Part shown: positions 1 through 8,588 of the stretch, one piece after another | Layout: each line of letters starts with the position of its first letter | Numbering within the stretch: the first letter of the stretch is position 1 | Assembly (NCBI GenBank): GCA_900545545.1 | Contig: UQZO01000003.1 | Coordinates: 124,001 to 188,000, forward strand | Reading direction: 5' to 3' | Source of the DNA: an uncultured Subdoligranulum sp. | GTDB lineage: Bacteria > Bacillota > Clostridia > Oscillospirales > Ruminococcaceae | DNA length: 64,000 bases | Made by a program: the position numbers and the translations under genes | Notes under the pieces: model-generated | Seen by the model: the letters and a program-made list of their open reading frames with translations, nothing else | Databases searched by the model: none | What the model was told of the DNA's origin: nothing

Positions 1-1
1 C

Positions 2-208
2 GTCCGGGTCCCCACCCTTATCACGGTGTTCTGCGTTTGCGGACTGCGTATCCTGTGGCTGCTCACGGCGGTGCCGGTATGGCATTCGGTGGTAACGGTG
101 GAACTCAGCTATCCCATTACCTGGACACTGGCCTCGCTGTTGTTTGTGATCTATTACAAAAAGGGCGGTTGGCTCAAACGCTGCATTGCAGCCCGCCACG
201 AAGCCTGA
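2..208 (+). CDS. MATE-type multidrug efflux transporter, C-terminal end (partial)
   Basis: The gene starts before the window and only about 68 residues are visible. They read as a hydrophobic segment with VFCVCGLRILWLL, then a second membrane span ending in a short basic tail (YYKKGGWLKR). This matches the last two helices of MATE-family Na+/H+-coupled drug exporters, where the final loop before the tail is similar. A strong hairpin terminator follows 12 bases after the stop. The family call rests on the C-terminal pattern alone; another polytopic transporter is possible. Confidence 0.55.
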   Translation, partial: VRVPTLITVFCVCGLRILWLLTAVPVWHSVVTVELSYPITWTLASLLFVIYYKKGGWLKRCIAARHEA

Positions 209-220
209 AAAACGACAGAA

Positions 221-250
221 AAAAGACCGGCGCATCTGCGCCGGTCTTTT
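221..250. terminator. Bidirectional intrinsic terminator
   Basis: A perfect 14-bp inverted repeat (AAAAGACCGGCGCA and its complement) with a 2-base loop, A-rich on the left and T-rich on the right. It lies between the convergent MATE-like gene and glnS and can serve both. Confidence 0.9.
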
Positions 251-260
251 GTTGTGGCTA

Positions 261-1922
261 TTACAGTTTGAAGCTGTCTTTCAGCGTCACAATACGGTTG
301 TACACGCCGGGGTTCTTGCTGTCAGGCGTGAAGTAACCGGTGCGCACGAACTGGAAGCGTTCGCCGGGCTTGGCGTCCTGCAGGCTCTCCTCCAGTTTGG
401 CGTGGGCAATCACGGTCACGCTGTCGGGGTTCAGGTAATCCTTGAAATCCGCGTCATCGGGAATGCTGTTCATATTGGCTTCGGTGAACAGCTTGTCGTA
501 CAGGCGGACTTCCGCCTCCACGCAGTGCTCGCAGCTGACCCAATGGATGGTGCCGCGTACCTTGCGGCCGTCGGCGGGGTTGCCGTTCTTGGTCTCCAGG
601 TCGGCATTGGCGTGGACGGCAATGATATTGCCGGCTTCGTCCTTGTCCACACCGGTGCAGCGCACCAGGTAGGCGCCCATCAGGCGGACTTCGCTGCCCA
701 GGGTCAGGCGCTTGAACTTCGGCGGCGGCACTTCAAAGAAGTCGCTGCGGTCGATCCAGACCTCCTTGGTGAAAGCAACCTTGCGGGTGGTGGTGTCATT
801 GGCATCCCGGTTCGGGTTGTTGGGCAGATCAAAGTACTCGCAGGCGTCGGCAGGGTAGTTGTCGATGATCAGCTTTACGGGGTCCAGCACGGCCACGCGG
901 CGCTGGGCGTTCAGCTCCAGTTCAGCACGCAGCACAGCTTCCAGCTGGCGCATGTCCACCAGGCTGTCCGCCTTGGAGATACCGGCCTCCTTGACGAAGG
1001 TGAAGATGCTGGTGGGGGTGTAGCCGCGGCGGCGCAGACCGCTCAGCGTCGGCATACGAGGATCGTCCCAGCCGTCCACAATGTTCTTTTCCACCAGCTC
1101 ACGCAGGTAGCGCTTGCTCATGACGGTGTTGGTCACGTTCAGGCGGGCAAACTCGCGCTGCTTCGGGAACTCGGTGCCAAACAGATTGGTGATGACCCAC
1201 TCGTACAGCGGGCGATGGTTCTCGAACTCCAGGCTGCACATGCTGAAGGTGATGCCCTCGATGGCGTCCTGAATCGGGTGGGCAAAGTCGTACAGGGGAT
1301 AGATGCACCATTTGTCCCCCTGGCGATGATGGCTCACGTGCTTGATACGGTAGATCGCGGGGTCGCGCATATTCATGTTGGGGCTGGCCAGGTCGATCTT
1401 GGCACGCAGCGTCTTTTCGCCGTCGGCAAATTCACCGGCCCGCATGCGGCGGAACAGGTCCAGGTTCTCCTCCGGCGTACGGTCGCGGTAGGGGCTGGGA
1501 CGGCTGGGCTTGCCGGCGTCGTTGCCGCGGTACTCCTGCATCTCTTCGCGGGTCAGGTCGTCCACATAGGCTTTGCCTTCCCGGATGAGCTGCTCGGCGT
1601 ACTCATAGCAGCGCTCAAAGTAATCGCTACCGTAGAAGATGCCGCCGTTGGGGTCGGCACCCAGCCAGTGCAGGTCCTGCAGGATGCTCTGCACATATTC
1701 GTCGCCTTCGCGGGCGGGGTTGGTATCGTCAAAGCGGAGGTTGAATTTGCCGCCGTAATGCTTGGCGATGGTATAGTTGATGAAAATCGCCTTGGCCGAA
1801 CCGATATGCAGGTAACCGTTGGGCTCCGGCGGAAAACGGGTATGCACGGTATCGACCTTGCCCTCGGCAAGGTCGGCGTCGATGATATCCGTCAAAAAGT
1901 TGGAAAATTTTTCTTCTGCCAT
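261..1922 (-). CDS. glnS: Glutaminyl-tRNA synthetase
   Basis: A cytoplasmic class Ic synthetase that charges tRNA-Gln with glutamine. The 553-residue length is normal for bacterial GlnRS. The HIGH signature is present as PPEPNGYLHIGS (HIGS at residues 39-42) and the KMSKR loop as VMSKR near 266; the C-terminal third is the beta-barrel anticodon-binding part. An upstream in-frame GTG at 1931 is possible, but the ATG at 1922 has a GGGG-type ribosome site at the right distance and is preferred. The gene has its own promoter and a shared terminator. Many Bacillota lack GlnRS and use GatCAB amidation, so its presence is a lineage marker and probably an old acquisition. Confidence 0.95.
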   Translation of the reverse strand: MAEEKFSNFLTDIIDADLAEGKVDTVHTRFPPEPNGYLHIGSAKAIFINYTIAKHYGGKFNLRFDDTNPAREGDEYVQSILQDLHWLGADPNGGIFYGSDYFERCYEYAEQLIREGKAYVDDLTREEMQEYRGNDAGKPSRPSPYRDRTPEENLDLFRRMRAGEFADGEKTLRAKIDLASPNMNMRDPAIYRIKHVSHHRQGDKWCIYPLYDFAHPIQDAIEGITFSMCSLEFENHRPLYEWVITNLFGTEFPKQREFARLNVTNTVMSKRYLRELVEKNIVDGWDDPRMPTLSGLRRRGYTPTSIFTFVKEAGISKADSLVDMRQLEAVLRAELELNAQRRVAVLDPVKLIIDNYPADACEYFDLPNNPNRDANDTTTRKVAFTKEVWIDRSDFFEVPPPKFKRLTLGSEVRLMGAYLVRCTGVDKDEAGNIIAVHANADLETKNGNPADGRKVRGTIHWVSCEHCVEAEVRLYDKLFTEANMNSIPDDADFKDYLNPDSVTVIAHAKLEESLQDAKPGERFQFVRTGYFTPDSKNPGVYNRIVTLKDSFKL

Positions 1923-1953
1923 AAATTGCACCCCAAATTTTTAGTGTCCTTTT

Positions 1954-1982
1954 ATTGTACACTACTTCGTATAAAATGGCAA
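1954..1982 (-). promoter_or_regulatory. Promoter of glnS
   Basis: On the minus strand, TTGCCA (-35), a 17-base spacer and TACAAT (-10), ending about 30 bases before the ATG. This is a good sigma-A match, and its position fits a short leader. Confidence 0.7.
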
Positions 1983-2006
1983 GTGCAGTGTATTGAAAAA
2001 CAAAGC

Positions 2007-2035
2007 TTTACAAAATGGTGACAGGGGTGTACAAT
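2007..2035 (+). promoter_or_regulatory. Promoter of the fucO-like gene
   Basis: TTTACA, 17 bases, TACAAT. Transcription would begin near 2042, leaving a leader of about 75 bases. It contains the short repeat GCACA..TGTGC (2047-2059) and an AAAAGGAG ribosome site before the ATG at 2116. Confidence 0.6.
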
Positions 2036-2115
2036 GTCGATAGAAACGCACAAAAATGTGCGCGAAATTTTATTGCACATATCCAAAAACCACTGCGTAA
2101 AAGGAGAAAACTGTT

Positions 2116-3264
2116 ATGGTATCCCGCATTGTTTTGAACACCATTTCCTACCACGGCCACGGCGCCATCGAAAACATCGTCCCCGAGCTGACCTCCCGCG
2201 GCTACAAAAAAGCCTTTGTCTGCTCCGACCCTGATCTCGTGAAGTTCGGCGTCACCAAAAAGGTGACTGACCTGCTGGAAGCGGCGGGTTTTGCTTACGC
2301 CCTCTACAGCGAGATCAAGCCCAACCCCACCATCCAGAACGTCCAGGACGGCGTGAAGGCCTTCCAGGAAGCCCAGGCGGACTGCATCGTCACCATCGGC
2401 GGCGGCTCCTCTATGGATACCGCCAAGGCCATCGGCATCATCATCAATAACCCTGAGTTTGCCGATGTCCGCAGCCTGGAGGGCGTGGCTCCCACCAAGA
2501 AGCACGCAGTCTTCACCATCGCCGTGCCCACCACCGCCGGCACCGCGGCCGAAGTCACCATCAACTACGTCATCACCGACGTGGAGAAGCGCCGCAAGTT
2601 CGTCTGCGTGGACACCAACGACATCCCCGAAGTGGCTGTGGTTGACCCCGATATGATGTCCTCCATGCCCAAGGGCCTCACTGCCGCCACCGGCATGGAC
2701 GCACTGACCCACGCTATTGAGGGCTACATCACCAAGGGCGCCTGCACCATCTCCGATATGTTCCATCTGGAAGCCATCCGCCTGATCTCCGAGAACCTGC
2801 GCGGGGCCGTTCAGAACACTCCGGAAGGCCGTGAGGGCATGGCTCTGGGCCAGTACATTGCCGGTATGGGCTTCTCCAACGTCGGTCTGGGCATTGTCCA
2901 CAGCATGGCCCACGGCCTGTCTGCTCTGTACGATACCCCCCACGGTGTGGCCTGCGCCATCATCCTGCCCACGGGCCTGGAGTACAACAAGACCGTGGCC
3001 GGTGCCCGTTACCGCGCTGTGGGCAAAGCCATGGGTGTGGAAGGCATTGACGCCATGAGCGAGGCAGAGGCCGCTGACGCCACCATCGCTGCCGTCAAGA
3101 AGCTGAGCGCCGATGTGGGTATCCCCGCCGACCTCAAGGGCATCCTGAAAGAGGAGGATGTGCAGTTCCTGGCGGAGTCCGCTTTTGCCGATGCCTGCTG
3201 CCCGGGCAACCCCCGCGATACCAGCGTGGAAGAGATCAAGGAACTCTACCGCAGCCTGCTGTAA
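2116..3264 (+). CDS. fucO: Iron-containing alcohol dehydrogenase, lactaldehyde reductase type
   Basis: A 382-residue group III (Fe2+) NAD-dependent alcohol dehydrogenase. From memory it matches FucO along its whole length, including NNPEFADVRSLEG, PTTAGTAAEVTINYVITD and EKRRKFVCVD. The NAD-binding GGGSSMDTAK lies near residue 95. The metal ligands are visible as D195 and H199 (MDALTHAIEGY), and H262 and H276 (HSMAHG and TPHG). The likely reaction is L-lactaldehyde to 1,2-propanediol, ending fucose or rhamnose fermentation, though other small aldehydes are possible. Codon use is strongly biased to C-ending codons, suggesting high expression. It stands alone, with no fucose genes next to it. 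Confidence 0.88.
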   Translation: MVSRIVLNTISYHGHGAIENIVPELTSRGYKKAFVCSDPDLVKFGVTKKVTDLLEAAGFAYALYSEIKPNPTIQNVQDGVKAFQEAQADCIVTIGGGSSMDTAKAIGIIINNPEFADVRSLEGVAPTKKHAVFTIAVPTTAGTAAEVTINYVITDVEKRRKFVCVDTNDIPEVAVVDPDMMSSMPKGLTAATGMDALTHAIEGYITKGACTISDMFHLEAIRLISENLRGAVQNTPEGREGMALGQYIAGMGFSNVGLGIVHSMAHGLSALYDTPHGVACAIILPTGLEYNKTVAGARYRAVGKAMGVEGIDAMSEAEAADATIAAVKKLSADVGIPADLKGILKEEDVQFLAESAFADACCPGNPRDTSVEEIKELYRSLL

Positions 3265-3278
3265 TTTTCTGAATATTG

Positions 3279-3316
3279 AAAAACCGGAGGACCGTGTATA
3301 CGGTCCTCCGGTTTTT
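3279..3316. terminator. Bidirectional intrinsic terminator
   Basis: AAAAACCGGAGGACCGT and its exact complement around a GTAT loop, between convergent fucO-like and lepA genes. Confidence 0.92.
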
Positions 3317-3329
3317 GTTATGGATAAAG

Positions 3330-5138
3330 TCAGGAATCCGAATCCAGTTTCAGGACGGCGGTGAAAGCCTCACTGGGCAGGGTCACGCTGCCCAGCTGGC
3401 GCATCTTCTTTTTGCCTTCCTTCTGCTTTTCCAGCAGTTTTTTCTTACGGGTGATGTCGCCGCCGTAGCACTTGGCCAGCACGTCTTTGCGCATGGCCTT
3501 GACGGTTTCACGGGCGATGATCTTGCCGCCCACCGCAGCCTGAATGGGAATTTCAAACAGGGCGCGGGGGATGTTCTCCTTGAGCTTTTCGCAGATGCGG
3601 CGGCCCTTGGCGTAGGCGTTGTCGGCAAAAACAATCATGGACAGTGCATCAACCGCATCGCCGTTGAGCAGGAAGTCCAGACGCACCAGCTTGCTCTCGT
3701 GCCAGCCTTCCCATTCGTAGTCGTAGCTGGCGTAGCCGCGGCTGCGGGATTTGATGGCGTCAAAGAAATCGTAGACGATCTCGCCCAAAGGCAGCTGGTA
3801 ATGCAGGTCTACGCGGGTCTCGTCCATATATTTCATGTCGATCATAACGCCGCGCTTGGTCTGGCAGAGGTCCATCAGCGGGCCCACGTAATCGTTGGGG
3901 GTATAGATGTGGGCGTTGACGAAAGGCTCTTCCTGCTTGACGATGCGGGTAGGGTCCGGGTAGGCGGCGGGATTGTCGATGATCTCCACCGTGCCGTCGG
4001 TCAGCGTCAGGCGGTACTGAACGCCGGGCGTCGTCGTGATCAGGTCAAGGTCGAACTCGCGTTCCAGTCGCTCGGTGATGATCTCCATGTGCAGCAGCCC
4101 CAGGAAGCCGCAGCGGAAACCAAAACCCAGCGCCGCACTGGTTTCGGGCTCGAAGCTCAAAGAAGCATCGTTCAGCTGCAGCTTTTCCAGCGCGTCCTTG
4201 AGGTCGGGGTAGTCGGCACCGTCGGCAGGGTAGATGCCGCAGAACACCATCGGCGTTACGGTGCGGAAACCGGGCAGCGGCTCCGCGGTGGGGTTGGTTG
4301 CCAGCGTTACGGTATCGCCCACGCGGGTGTCACGCACCGTCTTGATGCTGGCCGTCAGGTAACCGACCTCGCCGGCCTCCAGCTTGTCGCAGGGGGTCAG
4401 GCTGGTGGCGCCCATGTGGCCTACTTCCACCAGCTGGAACTCGGCACCGGTGCTCATCAGGCGGATGGTGTCGCCGGGCTTGACAGAACCCTCGAACACA
4501 CGCACATAGACGATAACGCCTTTGTAGCTGTCATAGATGGAGTCAAAGATCAGGGCTTTCAGCGGTTTGTCCGCATCCCCGGTAGGGGCGGGAATCTGGT
4601 TGACCACACATTCCAGCACATCCTTTATGCCCACACCCAGCTTGGCCGAAACGCGAGGGGCCTCCATGCACGGCAGACCGATGACGTCCTCGACTTCTTT
4701 GGCCACCGTGTCGGGGTCGGCACTGGGCAGGTCGATTTTGTTCAGGATGGGCACAACCTCCAGGTTGTGGTCCAGCGCCAGGTAACAGTTGGCCAGCGTC
4801 TGGGCCTCCACACCCTGGCTGGCATCCACCACCAGCACGGCACCCTCGCAGGCGGCCAGGCTGCGGCTGACTTCGTACTGGAAGTCCACGTGGCCCGGGG
4901 TGTCGATGAGGTTGAGTTCATAGGTCTTGCCGTCATCGGCCTTGTAGCGCATGGTCACAGCGCGGGCCTTGATGGTGATGCCGCGCTCCTTCTCGATGTC
5001 CATATCATCAAGAACCTGATCGGTCATGGTGCGCTTGTCAACACTGTCGGTCAGCTCCAGCATACGGTCGGACAAGGTAGACTTGCCGTGGTCGATGTGG
5101 GCGATGATACAAAAGTTGCGGATCGTATCGCGAGCCAT
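3330..5138 (-). CDS. lepA: Elongation factor 4 (LepA) GTPase
   Basis: A ribosome-binding translational GTPase proposed to act on stalled or mis-translocated ribosomes. The 602 residues carry the G1 loop AHIDHGKST (13-21), the switch region with DIEKERGIT, DTPGH, NKID, then EF-G-like domains and the LepA-specific C-terminal tail rich in lysine (ITRKKKLLEKQKEGKKKMR). The start is the ATG at 5138, which overlaps the alr stop codon by one base (TGATG), with GGAGGA upstream; a TTG one codon earlier is less likely. It is the last gene of the ttcA-alr-lepA operon. Confidence 0.96.
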   Translation of the reverse strand: MARDTIRNFCIIAHIDHGKSTLSDRMLELTDSVDKRTMTDQVLDDMDIEKERGITIKARAVTMRYKADDGKTYELNLIDTPGHVDFQYEVSRSLAACEGAVLVVDASQGVEAQTLANCYLALDHNLEVVPILNKIDLPSADPDTVAKEVEDVIGLPCMEAPRVSAKLGVGIKDVLECVVNQIPAPTGDADKPLKALIFDSIYDSYKGVIVYVRVFEGSVKPGDTIRLMSTGAEFQLVEVGHMGATSLTPCDKLEAGEVGYLTASIKTVRDTRVGDTVTLATNPTAEPLPGFRTVTPMVFCGIYPADGADYPDLKDALEKLQLNDASLSFEPETSAALGFGFRCGFLGLLHMEIITERLEREFDLDLITTTPGVQYRLTLTDGTVEIIDNPAAYPDPTRIVKQEEPFVNAHIYTPNDYVGPLMDLCQTKRGVMIDMKYMDETRVDLHYQLPLGEIVYDFFDAIKSRSRGYASYDYEWEGWHESKLVRLDFLLNGDAVDALSMIVFADNAYAKGRRICEKLKENIPRALFEIPIQAAVGGKIIARETVKAMRKDVLAKCYGGDITRKKKLLEKQKEGKKKMRQLGSVTLPSEAFTAVLKLDSDS

Positions 5139-6328
5139 CAATTTTCCTCCAAATCGTTCCAGATCTTGCAGATTTTACCGTTCTCGATATATACACGCGG
5201 TACGCGGCGGGCAATGCCGCACACGACCTCGTAGGAAATGGTATCGGTTTTCCGGGCAATGGTATCGGCTGTGTCCGGGGCGCCGGGGCCGAATACCGTC
5301 ACCTCATCTCCCATTTGCACGCCGGGAATGTTCGTTACATCCAACAGCGTCTGATCCATGCAGACGCGCCCCAGCACGGGCGCCGGGCGGCCGTTCACCA
5401 TCATCAGCCCCTGTCCCTGGGTGCCGGACAGCATCCGCGGATAACCGTCAGCGTACCCCACGCATACGGTGGCTACCCGCATGGGGGACTGGGCCGTAAA
5501 GGTGCGCCCGTAACTTACGCTCTGGCCGGGCAGCAGATCCTTGACAAAGGTGACAATACACTTCAGGGTCATGACGGGTTTCAGAACAGGGAAGTGCAGC
5601 TCGTCGCTGGGGTCCAGGCCGTACAGGATGATGCCGGCGCGGGTCATATCGTTGCGCCATTCCGGATGACGCAGCTGGGCGGCGGAGTTGGCACAATGTA
5701 CCGTGCCGGTAATGTATCCGTCTGCCTGCAGCTGGTCCACGACCTTGCGGAACAGGGCGTACTGGGCGTCGGTGTAGGCCTGGGCGTCGGGGGTCAGGCT
5801 GTCGGCCACGGCAAAATGCTGGAAGACGCCGCAGATGTCCAGCCCCGGCAGGGTGTACAGCGATTCCAGCTCTTTCACAACCCCCTGCCAGTCGCTCTGG
5901 GCAGCAAACCCGATGCGGCCCATACCGGTATCGATTTTCAGGTGAACCTTCACCTTGACCCCGGCGGCCACGGCCGCGGAGGAAAGCGCCTGGGCGTATT
6001 CGGTGGAGAAACAGGCGGTGGCAATGTCCTCCTGGGCCAGCACGGCGGCTTCTGCCGGGTCGGCGTAGCCGAGAATCAGTACCGGTACTGCAATGTCATG
6101 GCGGCGCAGCCGTTTGGCCTCGGCCAGGCAGCTCACGGCAAAAGCCGCAGCGCCTTCCTCCTGCAGAACCCGGGCCACCACGATATCGCCGTGGCCGTAG
6201 GCATCGGCCTTGACGACGGCACATACCGGCCCGCCGATGGTGCGCTTGATAAATGCAAAATTATGTCGCAGAGCGTCAAGATCGATCTCCGCCCAGCAGT
6301 GCTTCTCCAAAATCAGATTGTCCTTCAT
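5138..6328 (-). CDS. alr: Alanine racemase
   Basis: A PLP enzyme that makes D-alanine for peptidoglycan. The PLP lysine is K40 in VVKADAYGHG; the catalytic tyrosine is in VSYGRTFTA (near 272); the partner-subunit motif VGYADGYPR and the substrate-side RVCMDQ are present. The 396-residue length is typical. The start is the ATG at 6328, overlapping the upstream stop as ATGA and preceded by AAGGAG; an upstream in-frame GTG (6337) lies inside the previous gene. Both ends overlap neighbours, so translation is probably coupled. Confidence 0.95.
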   Translation of the reverse strand: MKDNLILEKHCWAEIDLDALRHNFAFIKRTIGGPVCAVVKADAYGHGDIVVARVLQEEGAAAFAVSCLAEAKRLRRHDIAVPVLILGYADPAEAAVLAQEDIATACFSTEYAQALSSAAVAAGVKVKVHLKIDTGMGRIGFAAQSDWQGVVKELESLYTLPGLDICGVFQHFAVADSLTPDAQAYTDAQYALFRKVVDQLQADGYITGTVHCANSAAQLRHPEWRNDMTRAGIILYGLDPSDELHFPVLKPVMTLKCIVTFVKDLLPGQSVSYGRTFTAQSPMRVATVCVGYADGYPRMLSGTQGQGLMMVNGRPAPVLGRVCMDQTLLDVTNIPGVQMGDEVTVFGPGAPDTADTIARKTDTISYEVVCGIARRVPRVYIENGKICKIWNDLEEN

Positions 6329-7083
6329 TTGGCCCACTCCTTCTTACGGCCAGTATGCAGTGGTTTCCATCCGTCGATGCCGCTCTCCTGCAGGGCGTGC
6401 AGGGTCTTTTGACGGAACGCCGGGTCTTTGCGGCTGAATTCGCGGACGAATTGCTTGGTTTCTTCCCGCGTGGTCACGCCGTCGGCCGGGCAGCGGCTTT
6501 TGATGACGGGCAGCCCGGCGCGCTTGACGGCGGAAGTTACTTCGCTTTCGGTGGCCAGCAGCAGCGGGCGGATCATCGTCAGATTACGGCGGGAGAGGTA
6601 GGTCACCGGCGAAAAGCAGCCGATGCGTCCTTCCCGCCAGAGATTCATATAAAAGGTCTCGACGGCATCGTCCAGGTGATGCCCCAAAGCCACCTTGTTG
6701 CAGCCCAGCTGCTGGGCTGCGGTGTGCAGCGTGCCGCGGCGCAGCTTGGCGCACAGGGCACAGGGGTTGGATTCCTTGCGGTAATCAAAGACCACAGGGC
6801 CGATGTCGGTGCGGCGCACTTCGTAAGGAATATGCTCTGCCGCAAACAGTTCAGCCAGCGGGGTGTAATCGGTTTCCACGCCGCCGAAACAGGGGTCCAG
6901 TGTGACCGCCTGTACCTCGAACGGAACGCCGAGATAGGCGCGCAGCCGGGCCAGTGCAATGGTCAGCACAACGCTGTCTTTGCCGCCCGAAACACCGATG
7001 AGGACCCGGTCACCGGGAGCGATCATTTCATAATCCTGCACAGCCTTGCGCACAAGGCCGGTGATATGCTGCATAGCGTCCAT
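6325..7083 (-). CDS. ttcA: TtcA/TilS-type PP-loop ATPase, probable tRNA 2-thiocytidine biosynthesis
   Basis: A 252-residue N-type ATP pyrophosphatase. The PP-loop SGGKDS is at 32-37, and the CxxC pair in NPCALCAKLRRG (around residues 107-112) is the TtcA signature for binding an iron-sulfur cluster; GHHLDDAVETF follows. TtcA thiolates C32 of some tRNAs, but several TtcA-like subfamilies exist in Clostridia, so the exact target is uncertain. The start ATG at 7083 has an AAGGAGGG site 6-7 bases upstream. It is the first gene of the operon with alr and lepA. Confidence 0.78.
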   Translation of the reverse strand: MDAMQHITGLVRKAVQDYEMIAPGDRVLIGVSGGKDSVVLTIALARLRAYLGVPFEVQAVTLDPCFGGVETDYTPLAELFAAEHIPYEVRRTDIGPVVFDYRKESNPCALCAKLRRGTLHTAAQQLGCNKVALGHHLDDAVETFYMNLWREGRIGCFSPVTYLSRRNLTMIRPLLLATESEVTSAVKRAGLPVIKSRCPADGVTTREETKQFVREFSRKDPAFRQKTLHALQESGIDGWKPLHTGRKKEWAK

Positions 7084-7115
7084 GACCGCCCTCCTTTTCT
7101 CGTTCTTAACGCTTC

Positions 7116-7144
7116 ATTATACCACGTTCGTGGTAGTCATACAA
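7116..7144 (-). promoter_or_regulatory. Promoter of the ttcA-alr-lepA operon, with a palindrome in its spacer
   Basis: On the minus strand, TTGTAT, a 17-base spacer and TATAAT. The spacer and the edge of the -10 box hold the inverted repeat ACCACG-AA-CGTGGT (7121-7134), a plausible repressor site. Confidence 0.65.
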
Positions 7145-7145
7145 C

Positions 7146-8435
7146 TTAATTTTCCTCATCCAGGTCAGTTTCTGCCCAATGTCCCTGCAGGAACTGCACG
7201 CTGCCGATGCGCAGCTTGGAGTGCAGGAAATGCTGCTCGTGGTACAGGCTGAAATAGCTGGACAGCATGTAGGCAACCGCACACACCAGGGCAAACAGCG
7301 GCAGGCACTGGCCGCCGAACACTTCCAGTCCCAGGCAGATGGAGGCCAGCGGACTGTTGGTGCAGCCGCAGAACAGGGCCACCATGCCCAGCGCCGCGCC
7401 CAAAGGCGCCGGCAGCCCCAGCAGCGGGGCAACCACACAGCCAAAGGTAGCACCGGTGAAGAAGATGGGGACGATTTCGCCGCCCTTGTATCCGGAACCC
7501 AGCGTCAGGGCTGTAAAAAGCATTTTCAGTGCAAAAGCCCAGGGCAGTGCCTGGCCGGCTATGGCAGCGGCGATGACAGCACTGCCTGCACCGTTGTAGT
7601 CGGTCGTGCCCAAAAGCTTGGTCAGGGCAATGATCAGCAGGCCGCCGACCGCCACACGCAGATACGGGTTGGGAAAGAATTTGGCATACAGTTTGGGGGC
7701 GGTGTGCAGCAGTTCGCAGAATACTATGCTCAGCCCGGCCAGCAGTATACCCAGCACCAGTACCTGCAAAATGGTCACGGGGGTAAGCTCGGCAGTGGTG
7801 CCCAGGGTAAAAGCAGTGGGGGCCAGGCCCAGCTGCCCGCTGATCCAGACGCCCAGCAATGCAGAGATCAGGCAGGGCAGCAGCGCCGCATATTGCATGG
7901 AACCTACGTTGACGACCTCGATGGTGAAGATGGTGGCTGCCAGCGGGGTGCCGAAAATCGCCGAAAAGGCACCGGCCATACCGCACATGGTCATCAGGCG
8001 GCAGTCGTGCCGGTCAAGGCGCAGCAGACGCCCGAACTGACCCGAAACCGAACCGCCCAGCAGCAGGGCAGCGCCTTCGCGGCCGCTGGAACCGCCCAGC
8101 AAGTGGGTGGTTACGGTAGAAAAGAAAATCAGCGGTGCGGTGCGCAGCGTCAGGACCTTGCGCTCCCGCACGGCGGCAAAAACCTGGTTGGTGGAACCGC
8201 CCCCGTTGGGATCGAAGCGGCGGTACAAAAACACAATGATCAAACCGCCGATGGGCAGCAGATACAAAAGCCAGCCATGTACACCGCGTGTTGTGTTGGC
8301 CCAGTCCAGTGCCAGGCCGAATGCGGCGCCCAGGGGGCCCGTCAGGCAGCCCACAAGGGCCGCAAGGACCAGCCATTTGAAGCAGACCCGCAGATAGCGC
8401 AGCGTGCTGTGCAGAGCATTTTGTACAGTTTTCAT
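7146..8435 (-). CDS. CLC-family ion transporter, CLC-F-like (fluoride/proton antiporter type)
   Basis: A polytopic membrane protein of 429 residues with about ten helices. It has the CLC gating-glutamate motif as GSSGREGAALLLGGS, GYKGGEIVPIFFTGATFG in the second half, and LFCGCTNSPLASICLGLE. The classical GSGIP chloride motif is absent. The pattern GREG-small residue and FGTPLAATIFTIEV resembles the CLC-F subgroup that exports fluoride. No fluoride riboswitch fits in the roughly 28-base leader. Chloride transport remains possible. The start is taken at ATG 8435, after GGAGG; in-frame ATGs further upstream lie too close to, or before, the promoter. Confidence 0.75.
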   Translation of the reverse strand: MKTVQNALHSTLRYLRVCFKWLVLAALVGCLTGPLGAAFGLALDWANTTRGVHGWLLYLLPIGGLIIVFLYRRFDPNGGGSTNQVFAAVRERKVLTLRTAPLIFFSTVTTHLLGGSSGREGAALLLGGSVSGQFGRLLRLDRHDCRLMTMCGMAGAFSAIFGTPLAATIFTIEVVNVGSMQYAALLPCLISALLGVWISGQLGLAPTAFTLGTTAELTPVTILQVLVLGILLAGLSIVFCELLHTAPKLYAKFFPNPYLRVAVGGLLIIALTKLLGTTDYNGAGSAVIAAAIAGQALPWAFALKMLFTALTLGSGYKGGEIVPIFFTGATFGCVVAPLLGLPAPLGAALGMVALFCGCTNSPLASICLGLEVFGGQCLPLFALVCAVAYMLSSYFSLYHEQHFLHSKLRIGSVQFLQGHWAETDLDEEN

Positions 8436-8468
8436 AGCGACATCCTCCACCACCATAGAATCCTTACA

Positions 8469-8497
8469 ATTATACCTTGTAAAATTATAAAACACAA
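8469..8497 (-). promoter_or_regulatory. Promoter of the CLC-F-like gene
   Basis: TTGTGT, 17 bases, TATAAT on the minus strand. It lies back to back with the promoter of the ATP-grasp gene; the two -35 boxes are 12 bases apart. Confidence 0.7.
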
Positions 8498-8509
8498 GAT
8501 GAACGGTCC

Positions 8510-8538
8510 TTCCCATTTGCAGGGGGCTGTGCTATAAT
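8510..8538 (+). promoter_or_regulatory. Promoter of the ATP-grasp/GT2 operon
   Basis: A consensus TATAAT with an extended TGC just before it and a weak -35 (TTCCCA) 17 bases upstream. An extended -10 can offset the weak -35. Confidence 0.6.
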
Positions 8539-8588
8539 ACACAATACGTAAACACGGTTCTCTTGAAGATTAGGAGAAAGGAAAAAGG

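Noticed and set aside
186..2021. 611-codon open frame opposite glnS
   Set aside because: Shadow of the GC-biased glnS gene; low-complexity Val/Gly/Ala/His protein without family motifs.
3276..5234. 652-codon open frame opposite lepA
   Set aside because: Antisense shadow of a gene with all LepA motifs; no ribosome site, composition typical of reversed frames.
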